From Candidatus Pacearchaeota archaeon (GTDB lineage Archaea > Nanoarchaeota > Nanoarchaeia > Pacearchaeales > GW2011-AR1), in NCBI GenBank assembly GCA_002690445.1, contig NZER01000349.1, positions 12,675-76,674 on the forward strand: a stretch of 64,000 nucleotides of DNA, read 5' to 3'. The position numbers and the translations under genes were made by a program. Below are positions 57,664 through 64,000 of the stretch, piece after piece (positions within the stretch are counted from its first letter, which is position 1; each line of letters starts with the position of its first letter). The notes under the pieces are model-generated. The model was given only the letters and a program-made list of their open reading frames with translations. It was not told where the DNA came from and made no database searches.

Positions 57664-58196
57664 ATGAATTAAGAGCTACGTATCTTCATAAGAATCCTTT
57701 ACTGAGGTGGTTTTTTAGAACCAAGATTAATCTTGCTGTTAAACTTGCTAATTTGAAAAAGGATGATGTTATTCTTGATTTTGGGTGCGGGGCGGGGTGG
57801 TTGAAAAATAAATTGAAAAAGCAGGGGTTTGAAGTTTGTGGTTATGACAAAACTGCAGGACAGGGAGATTTAGATGATTATACAAAAATTAAACCAGGTA
57901 AAATTTTTGCGATGGATGTTTTTGAGCATATTCCAAAAGACGAGATAAAAAAAATTATTTTAAATTTTAAGAAAATGAATCCTGATTTTGAACTAATTAC
58001 TGCTATACCGACGGAGAATCTTGTTTCTAGGAAAATTCGGAAACTAATGGGAAAAAATGAAAGGGTGAGCGACCATATAACTACTTTAAAAGAAATTTTA
58101 GCTATTTTGAATAGCGAGTTGAGATTGGTGAGGAAAATTAATTTTCTGAGTGTGAGCTGGATTGGGAAGTTTAAGAATATTGAAACTCGTAGATGA
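57657..58196 (+). CDS. Class I SAM-dependent methyltransferase
   Basis: 179 residues. VILDFGCGAGWLKNKLKKQGFEVCGYDKT is motif I with the glycine loop and the acidic residue after the second strand; MDVFEHIPKDEIKKII is motif IV-like. It is a compact enzyme of the kind that methylates small molecules. Last of the four coupled genes; its 3' end overlaps the convergent GT39 gene by 26 bp. Confidence 0.86.
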   Translation: MVDELRATYLHKNPLLRWFFRTKINLAVKLANLKKDDVILDFGCGAGWLKNKLKKQGFEVCGYDKTAGQGDLDDYTKIKPGKIFAMDVFEHIPKDEIKKIILNFKKMNPDFELITAIPTENLVSRKIRKLMGKNERVSDHITTLKEILAILNSELRLVRKINFLSVSWIGKFKNIETRR

Positions 58197-59793
58197 TTAA
58201 AATTGGTTGCTCGGCTGGAGGGTAGGCCTGAACTGGTTTTAGGGTTCCTTGATTTTCCTGCAAGTACTGGTTTGCCCAGTCTGCATATCTTTCAAATGAA
58301 GAGAGAACTAAATATTTTGGTCTGTTGTCTTGGATGAACTGTTCAAATTCTTCTCTTGTGGCTTTTGATGGGTCTCCTGTTTTGCTTAAATCAAAGGGGT
58401 AGGTAGAGCGTTCAGAGTAATATGCTATCTGGGGAAGCGAATCGCTTATGACAATGGCATTTGGATCTGAGTTTTGCTTTATCCACTCTCCGGCCTGTTT
58501 TACTTCGAGGTAAGATGTTTTTTTAGTTTCGATGAGTTGGTTTGCCCAGATTATATTTGGTATTGACAGAGCAACTAGGAGTCCGATTACTATTATGGCA
58601 GTAATTTTTTTATTAATTTTTTGTTTTTGCAAAAAGGCAGCTATTTTTGGGAGGGGAAAGACAACAAGAAGAAAGATAAATGGGAGGGCAGGAATTACAT
58701 ATCTTTGTTCGACTAATTCAGTTATATATCCCAAGACTAGGAATAGGGTGGTTATCCAAGATAGGACAAATAATTTTTTTTGTAATTCTTGATTTTTGAA
58801 AATTTTGTCGAAGCAGAGAAAAAGATTTAGAAAAAATGCGACTGCCCCTATTAGAAAAAGCGGCAGGAGGTACAGGGTAGGGCTAAAAAGAGAATCAATA
58901 ATTGAAGTGTCTTTTCCTGTTAGGATGTATGGTATATTTCTGAAATAGCTGAATGTAGCAGATAATGTTCGCTCGCCTCCTCCGACTGCGCCGGTTTGCG
59001 AAATCCCGCCAATGCCAAAATAATAATTAAGAATGTCTGTTACCGGGTTCCCGTAGTGGGTTGTGTAATTTATTATCTGCGGGGAGATGATAATGAGGAA
59101 CACTAAAAAGGCGAGCCAGAGCTTTTTGTTTTTGAGAAAGCGGAATTTTTCTTTTGTGAAAATTAATATAAAGAAAGGCAGGAGAAAAAGAAGGTATTGC
59201 ATTCTTGTTAAAACTGCGAGGGCAAAGAAAATTCCGAAAAGGTAGAAAAACTTATTGCCTTGTTTGAGCATGTAACCTTTCCAGAAAAATAAGAGGGAGA
59301 GGAAGAGGAAAAATGTTGCGGGAATTGATGTTAATGGCCGAGCTGTGAAAAAGAGAATGATCCATGATGCAGTGAGGCTGATTGATGTAAGGAGGGCTAG
59401 TTTTTTATTGAACATGTCTCTGATCAAAAAATATGAGGTTGCGACAATTCCTGTTGAGAATAAAACTTCGAGGAATCTTATTCCGGTTTCGCCTAATCTG
59501 AGTTGGAAAAAAACTGCGCTGATTAATGGCCATAAAAAACCTCTTCTCGGATACCATAAATCTCTTATTCCTAAACCAAGACCCCATCTTTTTGCTGTTG
59601 CGAGGTAATCTGCTGCGTCCCACCATAATGGTTGTTGGTATGTTTTTAGAAAAATCCAAAATCGGATTATGAAGGCTACAGCGAGGACAATGAGGAAAAT
59701 TTTGTCGTAGTTATCATGCATCCAGCCAAATAAATAACCTTGAATTTTCTGTTTTCTGTTTTCTATTTCTACTTCGTGGGAAGTTTCTTCCAT
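58171..59793 (-). CDS. Family 39 glycosyltransferase (ArnT/PMT-like)
   Basis: 540 residues with about 11 helices. The first external loop YQQPLWWDAADYLATAKRWGLG bears the acidic residue pair near residue 55, and LLFFTARPLTSIPATFF follows the usual third helix. GT39 enzymes use dolichyl-phosphate sugars to glycosylate proteins or lipids outside the cell. A soluble C-terminal domain (about 420-540) is present. First of the minus-strand surface-glycan group when read from its 3' side. Confidence 0.87.
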   Translation of the reverse strand: MEETSHEVEIENRKQKIQGYLFGWMHDNYDKIFLIVLAVAFIIRFWIFLKTYQQPLWWDAADYLATAKRWGLGLGIRDLWYPRRGFLWPLISAVFFQLRLGETGIRFLEVLFSTGIVATSYFLIRDMFNKKLALLTSISLTASWIILFFTARPLTSIPATFFLFLSLLFFWKGYMLKQGNKFFYLFGIFFALAVLTRMQYLLFLLPFFILIFTKEKFRFLKNKKLWLAFLVFLIIISPQIINYTTHYGNPVTDILNYYFGIGGISQTGAVGGGERTLSATFSYFRNIPYILTGKDTSIIDSLFSPTLYLLPLFLIGAVAFFLNLFLCFDKIFKNQELQKKLFVLSWITTLFLVLGYITELVEQRYVIPALPFIFLLVVFPLPKIAAFLQKQKINKKITAIIVIGLLVALSIPNIIWANQLIETKKTSYLEVKQAGEWIKQNSDPNAIVISDSLPQIAYYSERSTYPFDLSKTGDPSKATREEFEQFIQDNRPKYLVLSSFERYADWANQYLQENQGTLKPVQAYPPAEQPILIIYEFQYS

Positions 59794-59829
59794 ATATTTA
59801 TTTGGGCAGGGGGTTTTTATTGTTTTTGA

Positions 59830-60705
59830 TTATTTCGTAGTCTCAATCCGCACCCAAACTTTTTGCATTGAAGCTTTTTTGATTTTATAATTGTAAGTTG
59901 CATTTATCCAGGCATAGAGGCGGGCAAAGACAAGAAGGACAGTCCATGAAATTTCTTTCATTGTTTTAGGGTATGTGAAAACTTTGAAAATTCCTCCGCG
60001 GGCTTCGTCTTTAAAACCGCGCATTGATTTTACTTTATATTTTTTAAGTTGAAATTCTCCAAAAGTGTTTCTCTTTTTTTGTTTAATCCAGTCTTTGAAA
60101 GTTTCAGGATTTTTTATAAAAACAACTGCTTTTTCTTCATATTTTATTTTATAGCCCTTGCGCCATATTTCCTGGGATATATAAGAATCATCTAAAATTT
60201 CTAAGGGCATTTTTTCTACTAATCCTTTTTTCATGGCGAATAGGTAGCCTGTGCAGAAGAGAAATTGGTTTTCTTGGTCTTTTTGTTTTCTTATCTTGTG
60301 AGCTATATCTAGTAAGACTGTGCCCCAGTATCCCATTAGTGTTTTTCTTGAATCTTTAGACACTGGGTGTCCGGAAACTGCTCCGACTTTTGAATCTGAA
60401 AAATGTTTTAAAAGTTCATTAATTGAATTTTCTCTGATATAAATGTCGCCGTCTGTGAGAACAATTATGTCTCCTTTTGCTTGGGGAAGGACATTGTTCA
60501 GGGCATTTGGCTTTCCTTTTCCTTCATCTCTTATTAGTCTTAATTTTTTAATTTTGCTTGAATATTTTTTTGCTGCATTCAAAGTTTCATCATCTGGGGC
60601 AGTTACAAGGAGTTCGTAATTTTTTAATTTGTTTTTTAGAATCTGCTCAATAGCTTTTCCAATTGTGTCTGGTTCTTTGTATGCTGTTAGGATTATGGAT
60701 ATCAT
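59830..60705 (-). CDS. Family 2 glycosyltransferase
   Basis: 291 residues. ISIILTAYKEPDTIGKAIEQIL, VTAPDDETLNAAKKY, DIIVLTDGDIYIRENSI (the Asp-x-Asp) and DDSYISQEIWRKGYKIKYEEKA in order give a canonical GT-A sequence with the late acidic-Gln/Trp motif. A C-terminal hydrophobic segment (about 252-275) may anchor it. Acceptor unknown. Confidence 0.88.
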   Translation of the reverse strand: MISIILTAYKEPDTIGKAIEQILKNKLKNYELLVTAPDDETLNAAKKYSSKIKKLRLIRDEGKGKPNALNNVLPQAKGDIIVLTDGDIYIRENSINELLKHFSDSKVGAVSGHPVSKDSRKTLMGYWGTVLLDIAHKIRKQKDQENQFLFCTGYLFAMKKGLVEKMPLEILDDSYISQEIWRKGYKIKYEEKAVVFIKNPETFKDWIKQKKRNTFGEFQLKKYKVKSMRGFKDEARGGIFKVFTYPKTMKEISWTVLLVFARLYAWINATYNYKIKKASMQKVWVRIETTK

Positions 60706-60733
60706 GATTTTATAGAGATTTTAAATTCAGCTA

Positions 60734-61342
60734 TTAGGATTTTTTTGGATTTCTTAAGATTATAGCTAATAAGCTTTGATCTATTAATTCTTTGGTTTCC
60801 CAGAGCCATTTCTCAGGTTGCCCTACTAAGTGAATTGCCATATCCAGGAAATCTTGGACATATGGTTCTAAAGCAGCTCTAAACTCCGGGTTATAATCTG
60901 ATGGTTTAACTATTATTGGCTTTGAGTGATCTGAATCTAGATTCAATATCCCAGTTGATCTAGCAAAATAACGTGAATTTTCTGTGTCTGTTCCGTGCCC
61001 GTGTTCAAAAGGATCTGTATTGAAAAATGTGCGGCCCTGTCCTAAATATATAAGCGGGTCTAATAAGGATAAGCCTGATTCATTTCTAACTTTTTCCCTT
61101 AATGAAGATTCTTGGGTCATACCCCTTTCTAATCTTCCCCCAAGAGGCCACAATACATTTTTTGCAGGATTATTATCCCGGTTCACTAATAGAATGCCTC
61201 CCTGATGTTCAATAGCTACATCTTGACAAGGAAGAACTAATCCTTGATGAGCTTTCTGATAAATATCTAAAGGTAACCTATCTGCTGTAAGTCGTGATAA
61301 ATCTACAGGTTTGCCCTTTTCAGAAGCATAAGTCTTTCTCAT
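60734..61342 (-). CDS. NUDIX hydrolase-like protein
   Basis: 202 residues from the ATG at 61342, 25 nt after a TTATAAATAG box; an in-frame TTG at 61354 is less likely. PLGGRLERGMTQESSLREKVRNESGL carries the Nudix box with Arg-Glu and the later Glu-x-x-Gly pattern. In sugar loci, close relatives are GDP-mannose hydrolases (Gmm-type), which would suit the neighbouring ManC; a nucleotide-sugar substrate is inferred. Confidence 0.8.
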   Translation of the reverse strand: MRKTYASEKGKPVDLSRLTADRLPLDIYQKAHQGLVLPCQDVAIEHQGGILLVNRDNNPAKNVLWPLGGRLERGMTQESSLREKVRNESGLSLLDPLIYLGQGRTFFNTDPFEHGHGTDTENSRYFARSTGILNLDSDHSKPIIVKPSDYNPEFRAALEPYVQDFLDMAIHLVGQPEKWLWETKELIDQSLLAIILRNPKKS

Positions 61343-61387
61343 GATACTACTCAATAAGATCTATTTATAAGCATTATTGTGGTGAAG

Positions 61388-62368
61388 TTAGGATGAAGGG
61401 GAAGTGCCTTCTTTACAATATTCTTTTACTAAATCTTTGATTTTTTGAGATGATTTTTTTGGACAGACTAAAAGAACATCATCTGTATCAATAATAGCTA
61501 AATCTTGACAGTCTATTAATGCTATTTTTTTATTGCTGTGGACTATATTACCTTTGCTATTTATATGCAAGAGTTCTCCGTTAATAATTTTATTTTCTCC
61601 CTGAATAAATTCTTCAAGTGTGTCAAAACTGCCCAGGTCACTCCAGCTAAAAGTAGCTTTTACATATTTGACATTTTTTGCTTTTTCCATTATAGCATAG
61701 TCAAATGAAATTTTTTCTATTAGAGGGTAAATTTTTTCAATGGGCTGTCCTTGTTTTATTTTTAAAAGGTCGTCATAAATATTTTGAGCATGTTCTTTGA
61801 AAAGGGAGAGCAGGGTAGAAACTTTTACAACAAATATTCCGGCATTCCATAAGTAGTCTTTTTTTACATATTCAACTGCTGTTTCTTTGTCTGGTTTTTC
61901 TTTAAATGAAATTACTTTATTTTCCTGTCCTACTTCAAGATAACCATATGCTGTAGCTGGATTAGCTGGTGGTATCCCTATGACGACAATATCTGAATCT
62001 GCTAAATTTATTGCCTGTTTTATTGTTTTTTGAAATTCTTCGTCTGGATAAACATGAGCATCTGATGGAATAAAGACTAAAATATCATCTGCTTCAAAAT
62101 TAATAGCGCAGAGGCCTATTGCAGCAGCTGTATCTCTTTTTTCAGGTTCAAGAATAAACTCTGTATTGACAATGTTTTTCATAATCTGGGCTAAATTAGG
62201 ATTTGTGGAAATATACATATTATCTACTGCTGGTTGAAGGCGTGTGATTGTTTGCTCAAGTAAAGTTTTGTCTGAGATAAGGGGAAGAAGTTGTTTTGGT
62301 TTGTCTGGGCGGGACAGGGGCCAAAATCTTGTTCCTGTACCTCCTGCTAAAATTATACCTTTAATCAT
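61388..62368 (-). CDS. manC: Mannose-1-phosphate guanylyltransferase
   Basis: 326 residues. GIILAGGTGTRFWPLSRPDKPKQ is the nucleotide-sugar pyrophosphorylase signature, FILEPEKRDTAAAIG and FIPSDAHV are GMP-type motifs, and VKEKPD-like FKEKPDKETA is the active-site Lys segment. It makes GDP-mannose from mannose 1-phosphate and GTP. A stand-alone GMP domain without the isomerase domain of some bacterial ManC. It lies between a NUDIX gene and a sugar kinase. Confidence 0.92.
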   Translation of the reverse strand: MIKGIILAGGTGTRFWPLSRPDKPKQLLPLISDKTLLEQTITRLQPAVDNMYISTNPNLAQIMKNIVNTEFILEPEKRDTAAAIGLCAINFEADDILVFIPSDAHVYPDEEFQKTIKQAINLADSDIVVIGIPPANPATAYGYLEVGQENKVISFKEKPDKETAVEYVKKDYLWNAGIFVVKVSTLLSLFKEHAQNIYDDLLKIKQGQPIEKIYPLIEKISFDYAIMEKAKNVKYVKATFSWSDLGSFDTLEEFIQGENKIINGELLHINSKGNIVHSNKKIALIDCQDLAIIDTDDVLLVCPKKSSQKIKDLVKEYCKEGTSPSS

Positions 62369-62399
62369 TTTAATATAAATCTTCCTGCTTATAATTTAA

Positions 62400-63281
62400 T
62401 CATGCTGCCATTTTTATTCCTTTGTAATCAAATTCAACTGGTATTAATTGTGTGTTTGGAAAGTCTTGTTGTATTTTTTGATATTGCGCTATCATTTGTT
62501 CTTTGTTTCCGTAACACATAACACAACCACCCCCAGCAGCTCCAAGTGCCCTCCATCCGAGGCAACTTCCAGCCATAGCTTTTTGAAGATGGCGCATTGT
62601 ATTTGTTTCTATGGTAGAATGCAGACTTTTTTGAAGATCCCATGTTCTATTAATAAGTTTGCCCATTGTTTGTTCATCTGTAATGTTTTTTGCCATTTGG
62701 GGTGCGATTCTTGACATTTTCTGTATGTAGGGAATATTTTTTTGATAAACATCTGGACCAAAGACTTCTGTATGAATATTTGAAGATAGATGATTTTCGT
62801 TTGTATTAATTAAGATTAACCTCTCTTCAAGATGTTGTGCTCGGTCTCTTGGAATTGGGGTGTTTTGAATAAGTTTTGCAGTAGCTTCTGGATCATATGT
62901 TGAGGGAACTTCACCACTGCCAAATTTCCATAAATTAACACCTCCGTAAATTGCAGCTGCTTCATCTTGCAGTCCTGCTCTCTGCTTAAGAACGCGGTTT
63001 TCATACAACCATACTCTTCGAACAAGATCTTTTTCGTCTTCCAGTAACTTAGGATTTGATAATGCTAAACAACATGCCCTAAAAGCAGCGCTTGCTCCTA
63101 AGCTGCTGTTTGGTGGTACTTTTTGAGGAGAGATAATAAAATTTCCTGAGTCATCTAAATATGCAGCAACTCTTAATGCAAGTGCTGCATTGAATACACA
63201 GCCTCCAAATTCTTCTCGATAAGGATCTGAATCTGGCCAACCTCCGGAAACATCAATTCGGACTGGTGCTGTCACTCTCAT
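62400..63281 (-). CDS. GHMP-family sugar kinase (fucokinase/HddA-like)
   Basis: 293 residues. VTAPVRIDVSGGWPDSDPY is the N-terminal motif, PPNSSLGASAAFRACCLAL the ATP-binding Gly-Leu-Gly-Ser-Ser-like loop, and LGAAGGGCVMCYG the C-terminal motif 3. The RIDxxGGWxDxxP pattern is nearest to fucokinases and heptose-7-phosphate kinases, which feed GDP-sugar synthesis. With ManC next to it, a GDP-sugar pathway is likely. Exact sugar unknown. Confidence 0.85.
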   Translation of the reverse strand: MRVTAPVRIDVSGGWPDSDPYREEFGGCVFNAALALRVAAYLDDSGNFIISPQKVPPNSSLGASAAFRACCLALSNPKLLEDEKDLVRRVWLYENRVLKQRAGLQDEAAAIYGGVNLWKFGSGEVPSTYDPEATAKLIQNTPIPRDRAQHLEERLILINTNENHLSSNIHTEVFGPDVYQKNIPYIQKMSRIAPQMAKNITDEQTMGKLINRTWDLQKSLHSTIETNTMRHLQKAMAGSCLGWRALGAAGGGCVMCYGNKEQMIAQYQKIQQDFPNTQLIPVEFDYKGIKMAA

Positions 63282-63324
63282 ATTTTTTGGAAGTTGAATT
63301 TGGTTTTTAAAGATTATTGTGATA

Positions 63325-63352
63325 GATAATGGATAATGGATAATGGATAATG
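63325..63352. repeat. Four tandem 7-bp repeats (GATAATG)
   Basis: GATAATG occurs four times in a row just beyond the stop of the GT4 gene and about 45 bp before the start of the GHMP kinase gene. It lies in the short intergenic spacer of the minus-strand operon and could change the spacing between the two genes by slippage. Confidence 0.8.
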
Positions 63353-63356
63353 GATT

Positions 63357-64000
63357 TTAGTTAAGTTTGGGAAGGGCATCTTGGTAGACATTCATTGTTT
63401 TTTGAAAAATATAATCCCAGGTGTATTTTTTTGCTCGTTTTAGATTATTTTGAGAGATTTTTTTTCTTAATTTTTCGTTGTCTAGTAATTCTATTATTCT
63501 TTGTTTGAATTTTTCTTCATCTTTATAAGGAACAAGGAATCCGTTTTCTGGTTGTTTTATTTCAAATGGGATGCCGTTAACAGGGGATGCGACAATTGGG
63601 AGGCTGGATGCCATTGCTTCAAATAGTGTTAGTGGGAGGCCTTCTCTGAAACTTGGCATCACATAAATGTCTCCGGCCTGATATGTTTTTGCTATTTCTT
63701 TTCTGTCTCTTGTTTCGTTTAGCAAGATAATTTTTTTCTCGCTGCCAATTAATTTCGCGACAGTCTGTCGCATGCCTTCATCTGGACCGCGGATTACAAA
63801 GGTTACATCTTGTTTTTTTCTTTCTTTTAAAATTGATTTAGCAATTCTGACAAATTTTTCAGGGCCTTTTGTTATATTGAGTCTTCCGAAGAAAAGAACT
63901 ACTTTATCAGTTGATTTGATTTTATTTAATTTTTTGAAGTCATTATTTTTTATTTTTTGAATTAAGTTTTTATCTGTGCCGTTTGGGATGACTACTATCT
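63357..64000 (-). CDS. Family 4 (GT-B) glycosyltransferase, 5' end beyond the window
   Basis: At least 214 residues; the frame stays open to the right edge, with VVIPNGTDKNLI near the edge, then VVLFFGRLNITKGPEKFV and the C-terminal-domain motif DIYVMPSFREGLPLTLFEAMASSLPIVAS with the Glu-x7-Glu pattern of retaining GT4 enzymes. The ATG at 63773 is internal, not the start. It should transfer a sugar onto a growing lipid-linked or surface glycan. First seen gene of the minus-strand glycan operon. Confidence 0.9.
   Translation of the reverse strand, partial: IVVIPNGTDKNLIQKIKNNDFKKLNKIKSTDKVVLFFGRLNITKGPEKFVRIAKSILKERKKQDVTFVIRGPDEGMRQTVAKLIGSEKKIILLNETRDRKEIAKTYQAGDIYVMPSFREGLPLTLFEAMASSLPIVASPVNGIPFEIKQPENGFLVPYKDEEKFKQRIIELLDNEKLRKKISQNNLKRAKKYTWDYIFQKTMNVYQDALPKLN

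Overview
The window reads as part of an archaeal chromosome, most likely a DPANN lineage (Pacearchaeota/Woesearchaeota-like). The evidence is archaeal-type ribosomal and transcription genes (RpoP, eL40, eL43, eS4, eL19, eL32, aIF5A, Spt5, P1/L12), archaeal tRNAs with introns after the anticodon, the archaeal wyosine enzyme Taw1, AglB-type oligosaccharyltransferases, AMP phosphorylase with a ribose-1,5-bisphosphate isomerase, and many genes whose ATG lies about 25 nt after a TTTATAAA-like box (leaderless promoters). The lineage is an inference from gene content; no rRNA gene is present.

Layout. 0-6 kb, minus strand: prefoldin beta, RpoP and eL43, an intron-containing tRNA-Pro, then ftsZ-secE-spt5-rpl11, an FKBP isomerase and three small unknown genes. 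6-10.8 kb: aIF5A and eL40, a promoter-like 19-bp triple repeat before an unknown gene, a site-2 protease, Taw1, small membrane proteins and a CARF-like protein. 10.9-13.4 kb: the stalk operon uL1-uL10-P1 with a hairpin leader, then an intron-containing tRNA-Ser whose 5' end is duplicated upstream. 13.4-18.3 kb: a transporter, a membrane cyclophilin, AMP phosphorylase, an AI-2E-type exporter and unknowns. 18.4-31.4 kb: the S10/spc ribosomal operon from uL3 to uL15, interrupted by small genes I cannot match to any family. 31.5-40 kb: two nuclease-like proteins, SecY, an Oxa1-like DUF106 protein, an NYN nuclease, RNase HI, ribose-1,5-bisphosphate isomerase, SpoIIM-like protein, and a GHKL-ATPase/STAS pair separated by a transposed mini-element. 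40-50.9 kb: an N-glycosylation locus (two tandem AglB, a WecA/AglH-like transferase, a flippase-like protein, GT2 enzymes). 51-58.2 kb: PHP phosphoesterase, B12-dependent radical SAM enzyme, and a four-gene coupled operon (nucleotidyltransferase, phosphodiesterase, DUF362 ferredoxin, methyltransferase). 58.2-64 kb, minus strand: surface-glycan genes (GT39, GT2, NUDIX, ManC, GHMP sugar kinase, GT4).

The most unusual signals are in non-coding DNA. First, there is a family of MITE-like elements with TGT...ACA ends, a GACATATGTC palindrome near each end and 15-16 bp target duplications: 53736-54013 and 38965-39202 are complete, and 103-397 has lost one end. No transposase is visible. Second, many unrelated perfect inverted repeats have stems of 5-10 bp around a loop that is almost always exactly 3 nt; they crowd the longer spacers. 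Third, a 15-bp direct repeat brackets a 52-bp hairpin insert at the 5' end of the tRNA-Ser gene; 15 bp is also the target duplication length of the mini-elements.
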